A stretch of DNA of 39,241 bases from Flavobacteriaceae bacterium (GCA_009693635.1 SHWW01000010.1:1-39241); one strand, 5' to 3'. Shown: positions 26,701 to 34,800, counted from the first letter of the stretch. Made by a program: numbers and translations. The notes: generated by a model not told the origin, from the letters alone.

Positions 26701-27963
26701 TTACGTTTTCTGTTTTTTCTTCTTTGCGGCAGGGAACAAAACATTGTTCAAAATCAATCGGTATCCGGGAGAATTGGGGTGCAAATCTAAAACAGTGGGT
26801 TCATCGCCCACTTGATGCTGGTAATCTTCGGGGTCGTGGCCTCCATAGAACGTGAAAAAGCCTTTTCCTTTTTGTCCGTGAATATATCGCGCTTCTTCAT
26901 TAATTAAATTTTCTCCCAAAACTAATACGTTTGTTTTTATTAATTCCCTATCGAAAGCGGTGGTTTGTCCCATAAATCCTTTTACTAATTGTGTATGATT
27001 TTGACATAACATACTGGGAATTACGTCCCATTTTGCGGAAAATTCCATTAAGGTGAAATAGTCTTTTTCCATAGGAAGTTGCCGTTTCTCATTCATATCA
27101 ATGGAAGAAAACTCATAATGATCTGGTTTTCTATCTAAAATATAATCCTTGAAGGCAAAAGTCTTAGAGTAAACTATTTTGGATTGGTAATTGCCCTCGC
27201 TTGGATCGCCATCGAACATTGGCTCGCAAATATCAACGCCATCGGCTGATAATGCAATATCGAAACTGTCTGTTGCAGAACACATTGCAAACATAAATCC
27301 TCCTCCAATTACAAAATCCCTAATTTTTTTGGATACTGCCAATTTCTCTTCCGAAACTTTAGCAAAACCTAATTTAATAGCCAACACTTCGGCAGCTTTT
27401 TTCTGTTCTATATACCAAGGCGCATTTCTGTAGGTACCAAAAAACTTTCCATATTGTCCCGTAAAGTCCTCGTGATGAAGGTGAAGCCAATCGTGAAGTA
27501 ACAAGCCATCAGAAAGTACTTCCTCATCATAAATAGGTGTAAACGGGATTTCGGCATAGGTCAAAACTAAAGTTACGGCATCGTCCCATGGTTGTTTACC
27601 TTTGGGTGTATAAACAGCAACTTTAGGGGCTTTTTCTAAAATTACATTCTCCATATTTTGAGAAGGACTTGAAATTTCGTCTAAAATTGAATTGGTTTCC
27701 GAATCCGAAAGCAATTCAAAACTCACACCACGAATTTTACATTCTTTTCGAATTTCTTCGGCATCGGGCAATAAAAAAGAACCCCCACGGTAATTCAATA
27801 GCCAGCTAGCTTTGTATTTTTTATCCAAGCACCAATAGGCAATTCCATATGCTTTCAAATGATTTTGCTGGGTTGTTTCGTCCATTGGCAACAAAATAAA
27901 AGACGCTTTTGCTGAAAATGAGAACAATAGAATAAATACTACTAATGAATTTTTATAGGACAT
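26701..27963 (-). CDS. Exported protein of unknown function (often labelled asparagine synthetase B)
   Basis: A 420-residue protein with an N-terminal signal peptide (VVFILLFSFSAKA, cleavage near residue 20). Flavobacterial homologues are, as I recall, widely named asparagine synthetase B, but this protein lacks the N-terminal nucleophile Cys2 and the PP-loop of that enzyme, and it is exported. What is visible: a histidine-rich stretch LLHDWLHLHHEDF (residues 155-167), and GGGFMFAMCSATDSF around Cys228, which recalls the nucleophile elbow of glutamine-amidotransferase-like folds. The function is not known. It is probably transcribed alone. Confidence 0.75.
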   Translation of the reverse strand: MSYKNSLVVFILLFSFSAKASFILLPMDETTQQNHLKAYGIAYWCLDKKYKASWLLNYRGGSFLLPDAEEIRKECKIRGVSFELLSDSETNSILDEISSPSQNMENVILEKAPKVAVYTPKGKQPWDDAVTLVLTYAEIPFTPIYDEEVLSDGLLLHDWLHLHHEDFTGQYGKFFGTYRNAPWYIEQKKAAEVLAIKLGFAKVSEEKLAVSKKIRDFVIGGGFMFAMCSATDSFDIALSADGVDICEPMFDGDPSEGNYQSKIVYSKTFAFKDYILDRKPDHYEFSSIDMNEKRQLPMEKDYFTLMEFSAKWDVIPSMLCQNHTQLVKGFMGQTTAFDRELIKTNVLVLGENLINEEARYIHGQKGKGFFTFYGGHDPEDYQHQVGDEPTVLDLHPNSPGYRLILNNVLFPAAKKKKQKT

Positions 27964-28006
27964 TTATTTTTTTATTTACTTCAAAGATAGAAGATTTTAC
28001 ATAAAA

Positions 28007-28042
28007 AAAACATCTAAATTTTAAAGTAAATTTAGATGTTTT
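28007..28042 (-). terminator. Terminator of DUF2911 gene
   Basis: Perfect 15-base inverted repeat AAAACATCTAAATTT / AAATTTAGATGTTTT with a six-base loop, 26 bases downstream of the DUF2911 stop; on the minus strand it continues into T residues. Confidence 0.82.
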
Positions 28043-28068
28043 AGAAAAAAATTAAAGAAAAAAATATT

Positions 28069-28914
28069 TTATTTTTTACTCCATTCCAAAATATTATCCT
28101 CGTTCATTTTTATGTAATCATTATTTTTAGCCAATTTAGCAGCAGCCAATGAAAATTTTGCAGTTTCAATTGCTCCTTTTTTATCTCCTAATTTTGCCTG
28201 AATTAACGACTTTAATTTAGTGTACCAATAAGGATTTTCTTTATTTAATTCCAAAGCTTTATTCACATAACCCAAAGCTCTTGTCAAATCCTCATTTGAT
28301 TGATAAAAATATTGTGCAGCTGAAAAATAATCTCCACCTGATGGACCTGCCAATATTTTATCAATACTTGCTAATGTAATTTTTTTAGTAGGAACTTCAA
28401 ATTTTAATGAAATTAAAGTCTTTTCCCAAGATAAATTTAAATAAGCAAAATTGTTATCTAAATTATTAATATCTATTGTAAAAGATTCTATATTTTTATT
28501 TAATATTTCTGGTATTACTGTAGCTCGCAAAGCAACATCTACCTCATTCCAAACTTCTGGATTACCCCGATTATCAGTTTTAGAATAAAATATAACTTCC
28601 CAATTTTCAACTTTTGGTAAAGTATATATTGCATATTTACCTTTCTTTAAATTTTTTCCATCAATAACAATATCTTCACTAAAACTAATTGTAGTGTTTG
28701 AATTGGCACCTGTTCTCCAAATTTTCCCAAAAGGAACCAAATCACCAAAAATATTTCTACCTTTAACTCCCGGTCTTGAATATTCTATTTCAACATCAGT
28801 TAAACCAACTATTTGATTTAAAGTCGATTTAGGACTTGACTGAGGCACTGTAACTTGTGCTTGAGAACTGAAAGAACTCAAAATAACTGCTAATAGAGTA
28901 ATTATTTTTTTCAT
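28069..28914 (-). CDS. DUF2911 domain protein with TPR-like tail, exported
   Basis: A 281-residue protein with a signal peptide (MKKIITLLAVILSSFSSQAQ) and a DUF2911 domain spanning about residues 25-165. The domain shows the typical VGLTDVEIEYSRPGVKGR opening, FGKIWRTGANSNTTI and the GKYAIYTLP strand. The C-terminal 90 residues (YFSAAQYFYQS, ALGYVNKALELNKENPYWYTK, KKGAIETAKFSLAAA) have the helix pattern of tetratricopeptide repeats, suggesting protein binding. DUF2911 has no established function. Predicted to be periplasmic; transcribed alone. Confidence 0.88.
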   Translation of the reverse strand: MKKIITLLAVILSSFSSQAQVTVPQSSPKSTLNQIVGLTDVEIEYSRPGVKGRNIFGDLVPFGKIWRTGANSNTTISFSEDIVIDGKNLKKGKYAIYTLPKVENWEVIFYSKTDNRGNPEVWNEVDVALRATVIPEILNKNIESFTIDINNLDNNFAYLNLSWEKTLISLKFEVPTKKITLASIDKILAGPSGGDYFSAAQYFYQSNEDLTRALGYVNKALELNKENPYWYTKLKSLIQAKLGDKKGAIETAKFSLAAAKLAKNNDYIKMNEDNILEWSKK

Positions 28915-29044
28915 AATTTAAAATTTTTTCAAATTTACAAATTAGAAACAGTAAAAATGTTAATTATTCCATAATTTGAATATTATTTGTTTAGTCTTTC
29001 AAATTAAAAGATAAACAGTCATACCTTTACAAAAAATATTAATA

Positions 29045-29518
29045 ATGAAAATATATACCTATCACGTTAAACAGAACTTGCCAATTACAATCGATGAAGC
29101 CTGGGAATTTTTATCAAATCCGAAAAATTTAAAAGTCATAACTCCTGATTATATGGGATTTATTACACTTTCTGGTGATGACAGACCCATGTTTGCAGGA
29201 CAAATTATTCAATACATTGTTACTCCCGTTTTAGGAATTCCTACAAAATGGGTTACAGAAATTACACATGTCATTGACAAAAAATACTTTGTTGATGAAC
29301 AACGTTTTGGTCCTTATTCGCTTTGGCATCACAAACATTTCATCAAGGAAATTCCTGGTGGCGTAGAAATGGAAGATATTATTGATTATAAAATACCTAT
29401 GGGAATACTTGGGCAAATGGTTCATCCAATAATAGTAAAACCTAAATTAAATGAAATATTTGAATACCGAAGAAAAAAATTAATCAAAATATTTGGAGAA
29501 TTTAAAACTGTTAAATAA
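29045..29518 (+). CDS. SRPBCC-fold protein
   Basis: A 157-residue protein of the START/SRPBCC (Bet v 1-like) ligand-binding fold, recognised by the opening HVKQNLPITIDEAWEFLSNPKNLKVITP and the strand G-x-Q-I-I-x-Y followed by T-K-W-V-T-E-I-T. Relatives are often labelled cell-division inhibitors by remote similarity, which I would not accept without data. The stop codon overlaps the photolyase start (TAATG), indicating one transcript and translational coupling; related proteins accompany photolyase genes in other bacteria. The ligand is unknown. TACCTTTA at 29022-29029 is a near match to a -7 promoter element. Confidence 0.82.
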   Translation: MKIYTYHVKQNLPITIDEAWEFLSNPKNLKVITPDYMGFITLSGDDRPMFAGQIIQYIVTPVLGIPTKWVTEITHVIDKKYFVDEQRFGPYSLWHHKHFIKEIPGGVEMEDIIDYKIPMGILGQMVHPIIVKPKLNEIFEYRRKKLIKIFGEFKTVK

Positions 29519-30804
29519 TGAATATTTTTTGGTTTAGACGTGATTTGAGAGTTGATGACAATAAGGGATTCTTTGAAGCTTTATCTATTAATTCTGAAGT
29601 TTTACCTATATTTATTTTTGATAAAAAAATATTAGATGAGCTCCCGAAAGACGATGCTCGCGTTAGTTTCATTCACGAAAGAGTAGATGTAATTGATTCT
29701 GAACTTCAAAAATTCGGGAAGAACTTGGCTGTTTTTTATGGTGAACCAACTTCGATTATTAAAAAATTAGTTTCCGAAAATAAAGTACAAGCACTTTATA
29801 CCAATCACGATTATGAGCCTTATGCAAAAACTAGAGATGTCGAAATAACAACTTTATTAGCTTCCAAAAACATTGACTTTAAAACGTATAAAGACCAAGT
29901 TATTTTTGAAAAAAATGAAGTCGTTAAAGACGATCAATCTCCGTATGTAGTTTTTACCCCTTTTTCAAAAAAATGGAAGGCTTTGTTTCAAACCATAAAA
30001 ATAGAACACTTTGAATCCGAGAAATTACTCAATAACGTAGTCTATCACTCGTACCCATTTTTGAGTTTAAACGACATTGGTTTTGAGCAATCCAAAACTA
30101 AAGTCACTCCTTTTGACACTTCTGAAAAGTTAATCCAGAACTATGAAGATACTCGAAATTTCCCTGCGCTTGCTGGAACTTCAATGATTGGTACTCATTT
30201 GCGTTTTGGATCTGTTAGTATCCGGAAAATAGTTGAAAAGGCCGCGTCGCAAGAACGAGAAACATTTTTAAACGAATTGATTTGGAGAGAGTTTTTTATG
30301 CAAATACTATGGCATTTTCCTCATACCAATACCAAAAGTTTCCGACCAAAATATGATGCTATAAAATGGAATAATAACGAAGCTGAATTTAAAAAGTGGT
30401 GCGAAGGTAAAACGGGTTATCCCTTTGTAGATGCTGGAATGAGAGAATTGAATGCCACGGGACACATGCACAATCGGGCGCGAATGGTGGTTGCGAGTTT
30501 TTTATGCAAACATTTACTAATTGATTGGCGCTGGGGTGAAACCTATTTTGCTACCAAATTATTAGATTACGAACAATCGAGTAATATTGGAAATTGGCAA
30601 TGGGCTGCTGGAAGTGGTGTTGATGCAGCTCCCTATTTCAGAATTTTTAATCCAACAGAGCAAGTTAAAAAGTTTGATAAAAATTTAATTTACATCAAAA
30701 AATGGATTCCTGAATTGCAAGATTTCAATTATCCAAAACCCATTGTTGAACATAAATTTGCTCGAGAAAGATGCCTACGAATATTTAAAGAGGCAGTTGG
30801 TTAA
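29518..30804 (+). CDS. phrB: Deoxyribodipyrimidine photolyase
   Basis: A 428-residue member of the class I photolyase/cryptochrome family, which uses blue light to split pyrimidine dimers. The N-terminal antenna domain opens with FWFRRDLRVDDNKGFFEAL. The FAD-binding C-terminal half includes GTHLRFGSVSIRK, ELIWREFFMQILWHFP, and the region with Trp residues WQWAAGSGVDAAPYFRIFNP that supports electron transfer to FAD. Length is slightly short but complete. It is coupled to the preceding SRPBCC gene, and its stop codon lies inside a palindrome shared with the convergent HAD gene. Cryptochrome-type function is the alternative. Confidence 0.92.
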   Translation: MNIFWFRRDLRVDDNKGFFEALSINSEVLPIFIFDKKILDELPKDDARVSFIHERVDVIDSELQKFGKNLAVFYGEPTSIIKKLVSENKVQALYTNHDYEPYAKTRDVEITTLLASKNIDFKTYKDQVIFEKNEVVKDDQSPYVVFTPFSKKWKALFQTIKIEHFESEKLLNNVVYHSYPFLSLNDIGFEQSKTKVTPFDTSEKLIQNYEDTRNFPALAGTSMIGTHLRFGSVSIRKIVEKAASQERETFLNELIWREFFMQILWHFPHTNTKSFRPKYDAIKWNNNEAEFKKWCEGKTGYPFVDAGMRELNATGHMHNRARMVVASFLCKHLLIDWRWGETYFATKLLDYEQSSNIGNWQWAAGSGVDAAPYFRIFNPTEQVKKFDKNLIYIKKWIPELQDFNYPKPIVEHKFARERCLRIFKEAVG

Positions 30805-30811
30805 ACCAACT
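30795..30811. terminator. Palindrome spanning two convergent stop codons
   Basis: AGTTGGTT / AACCAACT around a single base, covering the photolyase TAA (30802-30804) and touching the HAD stop codon (30810-30812). The two genes end five bases apart, and the hairpin may terminate both transcripts, though long T runs are absent. Confidence 0.55.
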
Positions 30812-31463
30812 AAAATCTTGAAATTATATTGAAATCCAACTCATCAAAGTGGTTTATAATAGTATCCGATTTTGATAATTCTTGAAGTTTAGAATGTATA
30901 CTGTTATAACCCACGCAGAATATTCCCGCTGCTTTTGCTGCTAGTACACCATTAGTGCTATCTTCAATAATGATACAATTTTCCTTTGGAGCCACGGATA
31001 AAGAAGCCGCATATTCAAAAATTGCAGGATGTGGTTTGGATTCTGGAAAATCTTCACCGCTCACAATATGAGTGAAATAAGGATATAATCCAAAACGTCG
31101 AAAAACACGGTCAATAGTAACTTTTGAAGCCGATGAAGCCAATATTAACTGCATTCCGTTATGATGCAAATCGTTAATTAACTTTTCGACTCCTTCTAAT
31201 AATTCTAAATCTTCTTTGTAGTCAAAGGCATCGTTGAAAATCGTCCTTTTACGTAAAATCAATTCTTCAACGTCATCCGCTAAATTGAATATTGTTTTTA
31301 GCCTTTGGAATACATTTCGTGTAGAATTCCCTGTAAATGAGGTAAACATTTCTTCAGTAACTTCAATGTTTAACTCCGAAAAATGTTGGAAATAGGCATA
31401 TCTATGAACGGGTTCTGTGTCAACAATTACACCGTCCATATCGAAAATTACTGTTTGTATCAT
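30810..31463 (-). CDS. HAD-superfamily phosphatase (beta-phosphoglucomutase-like)
   Basis: A 217-residue haloacid-dehalogenase hydrolase. Motif I is FDMDGVIVDTEP (catalytic Asp8 and Asp10), motif II is LILASSAS, a Lys in ESKPHP and the IIIEDSTNGVLAAKAAG motif IV follow. The cap inserted after motif I is helical, as in the beta-phosphoglucomutase/phosphoglycolate phosphatase subgroup. The true substrate could be a sugar phosphate or another small phosphate ester. It is the last gene of the tatD-tcdA-HAD series, 16 bases after tcdA. Confidence 0.9.
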   Translation of the reverse strand: MIQTVIFDMDGVIVDTEPVHRYAYFQHFSELNIEVTEEMFTSFTGNSTRNVFQRLKTIFNLADDVEELILRKRTIFNDAFDYKEDLELLEGVEKLINDLHHNGMQLILASSASKVTIDRVFRRFGLYPYFTHIVSGEDFPESKPHPAIFEYAASLSVAPKENCIIIEDSTNGVLAAKAAGIFCVGYNSIHSKLQELSKSDTIINHFDELDFNIISRF

Positions 31464-31479
31464 TTTATTATCTGTATAA

Positions 31480-32196
31480 TTATTCCTTTTTTAATAAATA
31501 CCGAATCACGGTTTCAGCAGCATACAAGCCAAATAATCCTGGCATATAACTGTTTGTTCCATAAAATGATTTTTTGTAATTGGATCCATCTGTCATTTTT
31601 AAACTTGCATCGTCTTGTATTTCTGAAGAAAAAACAACTTTCAATTTATCAATTTTCACTTCCTTTAAACGTCTTCTTATCGTTTTTGCCAAAAAACAAT
31701 TTATTGTATTCGTAATATCAGCTACTTTTACTTTGGAAGCTTCCATTTTCCCACCTGCTCCCATACTGGAAATTATTTTTACTCTTTTTCGTTTGGCGCC
31801 AATTATCAAATTCAATTTTGGTGTTATGCTATCGATACAATCCAGTACATAATCATATTGATCGGTTACGATTTCAAAAGCGCGTTCTGGAGAAAGAAAT
31901 TCTTGAATACGTGTCAGTTTTAATTCAGGATTAATATCCATCAACCTATCGCCAACAATGATAATTTTAGCCTGACCAACAGTTGAATGTAACGCAGGCA
32001 ACTGTCTGTTAATGTTTGTAATATCGACAATATCTCCGTCAACTATTGTCATTGTCCCTACTCCTGCCCTAGCCAAAAATTCGGCTGCAAAGGAACCTAC
32101 ACCACCTAATCCAACAACTAAAACATTTGAATTTTGCAACTTACTTAATCCTGCTGCTTTGAACAATAATTCTGCTCGTTCCGTCCATTCTGCCAT
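31480..32196 (-). CDS. tcdA: tRNA threonylcarbamoyladenosine dehydratase
   Basis: An E1-like enzyme that cyclises t6A37 of tRNAs to ct6A using ATP. The nucleotide-binding motif VGLGGVGSFAAEFLARAG is near residue 28, IVDGDIVDITNINRQ supplies the adenylation region, and DCIDSITPKL and SMGAGGK follow. The 238-residue length suits the bacterial TcdA/YgdL type. The protein begins 11 bases downstream of the tatD-like gene, so they share a transcript. ThiF-like enzymes have a similar fold, but the N-terminal TERAELLFKAAGLSKL favours TcdA. Confidence 0.92.
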   Translation of the reverse strand: MAEWTERAELLFKAAGLSKLQNSNVLVVGLGGVGSFAAEFLARAGVGTMTIVDGDIVDITNINRQLPALHSTVGQAKIIIVGDRLMDINPELKLTRIQEFLSPERAFEIVTDQYDYVLDCIDSITPKLNLIIGAKRKRVKIISSMGAGGKMEASKVKVADITNTINCFLAKTIRRRLKEVKIDKLKVVFSSEIQDDASLKMTDGSNYKKSFYGTNSYMPGLFGLYAAETVIRYLLKKE

Positions 32197-32207
32197 TATA
32201 ATCTTTT

Positions 32208-32855
32208 TTATTTGTTAAAAACAGTATCAAAATTAGCATTGATAATTGTCGTCATTTCTTCCAATTCTATGTTTCTGTATTTTGCTGCCAATTCATATAC
32301 GGCTGCAATTCCTTCTTTTATAGTATCAGTTTCCAAAAACAAACGCTCCTTAGGAATACTCTTAAAAACCAATTCTAATTCAGAATTTCTAAGCAAGTAT
32401 TTACCAAATGAAATATAAAATCCATTGGCAATCAATTGCATCGCAGTTTCCTTGTTTTTAGAAAAACCGTGAATAATCATAGGGACGGAAATAGCCATTT
32501 TCTTTTTAATTGCAATTACTTCCTGAAAAGCTGCCACGCAATGAATAACTAAAGGTTTATCATATTTTTCAGCTAAAGCCAATTGTTTTTCGAAAACCAT
32601 TTGCTGCAAAGCCATTGGAATTTCAATTCTTTTATCCAATCCACATTCGCCAATTGCAAGACACTTTTTATCTTTTAATTTACTTTCAATAATTTCCAAT
32701 TCTTCATCAATGCTATCTTGAACGATATGCCAAGGATGAATTCCAATGGAATAATTTGGAATTGATGCGTCAAATTCTTGAGGATATTGATTCACTAATT
32801 CCAAAACATCTAACTGATTTGAAAATTGATGCGTATGTAAATTGAAAAATTTCAT
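32208..32855 (-). CDS. TatD-family metal-dependent hydrolase
   Basis: A 215-residue TIM-barrel metal hydrolase of the TatD family, which includes 3'-5' exonucleases. The N-terminal metal motif is NLHTHQ, the second segment is SIGIHPWHI, AIGECGLDK supplies the bridging Glu, VIHCVAAF a His, and FLETDTI the last Asp. It is somewhat shorter than the classic 260-residue form but all metal positions are present. First gene of the tatD-tcdA-HAD operon. Its promoter appears to place transcription start at or within a few bases of the ATG, so the message may be leaderless. Confidence 0.88.
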   Translation of the reverse strand: MKFFNLHTHQFSNQLDVLELVNQYPQEFDASIPNYSIGIHPWHIVQDSIDEELEIIESKLKDKKCLAIGECGLDKRIEIPMALQQMVFEKQLALAEKYDKPLVIHCVAAFQEVIAIKKKMAISVPMIIHGFSKNKETAMQLIANGFYISFGKYLLRNSELELVFKSIPKERLFLETDTIKEGIAAVYELAAKYRNIELEEMTTIINANFDTVFNK

Positions 32856-32859
32856 AGTG

Positions 32860-32891
32860 CAAAAATAGTTTAAAAGTTACAATGCTACAAA
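32860..32891 (-). promoter_or_regulatory. Promoter of the tatD operon
   Basis: On the minus strand TTTG (32891-32888), 20-base spacer, then TATTTTTG (32867-32860), matching the Bacteroidota TTTG/TAnnTTTG pattern. The last base lies only five bases from the tatD ATG at 32855, so the transcript is probably leaderless or nearly so. It abuts the divergent promoter of the MFS gene. Confidence 0.62.
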
Positions 32892-32892
32892 G

Positions 32893-32921
32893 TTGCAATG
32901 CCACAAAGTTTTTTACCTTTG
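32893..32921 (+). promoter_or_regulatory. Promoter of the MFS gene at 32941
   Basis: TTG (32893-32895), 18-base spacer, TACCTTTG (32914-32921). It overlaps the upstream end of the longest possible reading frame, which would start at the same TTG; the ATG at 32941 is therefore the likely start. Confidence 0.65.
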
Positions 32922-32940
32922 CAATAATGAAAATTTATCT

Positions 32941-34167
32941 ATGTTAAAAACCGCTTTTTCTCGTTATATCAATAATTTCAAAGGATTTACAAAAGAAATA
33001 TGGATTCTTGCGATAATTACCTTCATCAATCGAGCAGGTACTATGGTTCTTCCGTTTTTATCTAAATATCTAAAAGAAAACCTATATTTTTCGTACAGCG
33101 AAGTCGGTTGGATTATGGTTTCTTTTGGATTTGGTTCTATGCTAGGATCTTGGCTTGGTGGCAAATTAGCGGACAAAGTTGGCTTTTACAAAGTAATGAT
33201 TTTCAGTTTATTCACTAGTGGAATAGGTTTTTTGTTCCTCCAATTTGTAACTTCATTTGTTGGATTATGTATCGGAATGTTCGGTATTATGGTTTTGGCT
33301 GATATGTTTCGTCCTGCTATGTTTGTTTCTCTTAGTGCTTATGCAAAACCCGAAAACAGAACGCGAGCCCTTTCTTTAGTTCGTCTTGCCGTAAATCTTG
33401 GTTTCGCCACTGGACCAGCTTTGGGGGGCTTAATAATTATGGAAATCGGCTATAAAGGATTATTTTGGGTAGACGGTTCTACCTGTATTCTTGCAATTTC
33501 AATTTTTGCTTTATTGGTAAAAGAAAAGAAAAAAGCTATAATTATAGGGGATGTAACTCCAGGAAAATTAGAAGTGGTTTCTGTATTCAAAGATAAAATA
33601 TTTTGGGTTTTCTTATTTGTAAGTTTTGTCACGGCAATGATATTCTTCCAATTATTTACAACACTTCCGCTCTACCATAACGAAATGTTTGGTTTAACTG
33701 AATTTCAAACAGGTCTCTTAATGACTTTAAATGGATTGCTAATTTTTGCCTTAGAAATGCCATTCGTTAGTTATTTTGAAAGAAAGAAGGTTCAAAAACT
33801 AAAAATCATCCTTTTTGGAACATTATTAATGTCGTTTGGATTCTATTTATTGCTCATTAATTTTTGGGCAGGAATATTAATTATCAGTATGATTTTCATT
33901 TCCATAGGAGAAATATTCGCCTTTCCTTTCTCTAACGCATTTGCTTTAAGTAGAGCACCAATAGGACATGAAGGACGATATATGGCAATTTACACGATGA
34001 GTTTTAGCACTGCCCACATCGTAAGTTCTAAAATGGGAATGGAAATTATAGGGCATTATGGATACCAATGGGATTGGATTGTCATGGGAACTTTTGGCGT
34101 ACTTGCTGCTTTTTGTTGTATTTGGATTCAAAAATTATTGAAATTTGAAACCAAACCAAGTGCCTAA
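32941..34167 (+). CDS. MFS transporter
   Basis: A 408-residue membrane protein with about twelve hydrophobic segments, of the drug/solute-efflux-like major facilitator class. The conserved loop between helices 2 and 3 is visible as GSWLGGKLADKVG. I choose the ATG at 32941 (MLKTAFSRYINNFKGF); the open frame extends 16 codons upstream to a TTG, but that TTG is part of the promoter and the extra residues (MQCHKVFYLC) look unconserved. The substrate is unknown. It diverges from the tatD operon, with their promoters back to back in about 85 bases. Confidence 0.88.
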   Translation: MLKTAFSRYINNFKGFTKEIWILAIITFINRAGTMVLPFLSKYLKENLYFSYSEVGWIMVSFGFGSMLGSWLGGKLADKVGFYKVMIFSLFTSGIGFLFLQFVTSFVGLCIGMFGIMVLADMFRPAMFVSLSAYAKPENRTRALSLVRLAVNLGFATGPALGGLIIMEIGYKGLFWVDGSTCILAISIFALLVKEKKKAIIIGDVTPGKLEVVSVFKDKIFWVFLFVSFVTAMIFFQLFTTLPLYHNEMFGLTEFQTGLLMTLNGLLIFALEMPFVSYFERKKVQKLKIILFGTLLMSFGFYLLLINFWAGILIISMIFISIGEIFAFPFSNAFALSRAPIGHEGRYMAIYTMSFSTAHIVSSKMGMEIIGHYGYQWDWIVMGTFGVLAAFCCIWIQKLLKFETKPSA

Positions 34168-34218
34168 TATCTTCAGAAATTGATTAGTTTTGCATTATAA
34201 AATTAAAATTAAATTACA

Positions 34219-34443
34219 ATGGCCAAAGGAATCCAAACAGGAATTATAGAAATAGATGAAAATGGAAATTACTTCTGTGGTAATTTTCTACTTGATTATC
34301 AAATGGTTGCAAAGAGTTTTAAAATTGGTGACGAAATTACAATCAAAACTGTAATTGTAAATCCAAGTGATAAATCGTATGCAACCTATGAAAAAAAGTC
34401 GCGTAATTTTGCTATAGCAAATGAAAAACAAGATAAAGACTAA
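34219..34443 (+). CDS. Small protein of unknown function (74 aa)
   Basis: A 74-residue protein I do not recognise. It looks like a small beta domain (GIIEIDENGNYFCGNFLLD, FKIGDEITIKTVIVNPSDKSYATYEKKSRN) with a charged tail; it has no signal peptide and no membrane segment. The beta pattern is compatible with an OB- or SH3-like fold, but that is a guess. A possible -7 element TAGTTTTG lies at 34185-34192. It is followed after eight bases by another small open reading frame. Confidence 0.6.
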   Translation: MAKGIQTGIIEIDENGNYFCGNFLLDYQMVAKSFKIGDEITIKTVIVNPSDKSYATYEKKSRNFAIANEKQDKD

Positions 34444-34451
34444 TTCGTACT

Positions 34452-34592
34452 ATGTATAAAATTCTCGCCCTACTCAACAAACTCTTTTTACCAAGTTTAA
34501 CGAAGCAACGATTAGATGTTACCAAAGCAAAGAATTGGCAAAAAGCACTCATTGGCTATCGTTATTTTGTAACTACAAGAGCATTAGGATAA
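34452..34592 (+). CDS. Very small basic protein (46 aa)
   Basis: An open frame of 46 codons (MYKILALLNKLFLPSLTKQR at its start, ending YFVTTRALG). The N-terminal third is hydrophobic with Lys residues and the rest is strongly basic, so it could be membrane-associated or nucleic-acid-binding. Similar short proteins are, as I recall, conserved in Flavobacterium and have been given the name SsrA-binding protein, which does not fit a 46-residue protein; SmpB is about 150 residues. The start is eight bases after the preceding small gene, so they may be co-transcribed. Function unknown. Confidence 0.6.
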   Translation: MYKILALLNKLFLPSLTKQRLDVTKAKNWQKALIGYRYFVTTRALG

Positions 34593-34635
34593 TGCAGATT
34601 TTCAAAAACTCAAAATAAATTTATTTAAAAATTCA

Positions 34636-34666
34636 TTTGCAAATTAGACTTTAATACCTATATTTG
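34636..34666 (+). promoter_or_regulatory. Promoter of tRNA-Arg
   Basis: TTTG (34636-34639), 19-base spacer, TATATTTG (34659-34666), an excellent match to the Bacteroidota consensus, 12 bases before the tRNA 5' end. Confidence 0.75.
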
Positions 34667-34678
34667 CACCCACAAAAT

Positions 34679-34752
34679 GGCCTTGTGGCGCAACTGAATA
34701 GCGCACTTGATTACGGCTCAAGAGGTTACTGGTTTGAATCCAGTCAAGGTCA
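34679..34752 (+). tRNA. tRNA-Arg (anticodon ACG)
   Basis: A 74-base cloverleaf. Acceptor stem GGCCTTG / CAAGGTC (one G-U pair), D-stem GCGC / GCGC, anticodon stem CTTGA / TCAAG with loop TTACGGC (anticodon ACG, read as ICG after deamination), T-stem ACTGG / CCAGT with loop TTTGAAT, discriminator A. The 3' CCA is not encoded and must be added by nucleotidyltransferase. It has its own promoter and terminator. Confidence 0.96.
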
Positions 34753-34758
34753 CAAAAT

Positions 34759-34800
34759 AATCCTTAAACACCAATGAAATTGAGGTTTAAGGATTTTTTA
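34759..34800. terminator. Terminator after tRNA-Arg, possibly shared with argH
   Basis: Inverted repeat AATCCTTAAAC / GTTTAAGGATT with a fifteen-base loop and a following T run on the plus strand, seven bases after the tRNA. It lies 32 bases downstream of the argH stop codon on the other strand and may serve both. Confidence 0.8.

Noticed and set aside
26598..26855. Plus-strand open frame overlapping the end of the exported-protein gene
   Set aside because: Mostly antisense to a real gene and containing the terminator hairpin; no recognisable protein.
28007..28042. Mobile-element terminal repeat
   Set aside because: The perfect stem-loop lies right after a stop codon and is best explained as an intrinsic terminator.
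32893..32940. Upstream extension of the MFS gene from a TTG
   Set aside because: The TTG is part of a well-formed promoter and the added residues lack transporter character; start moved to 32941.
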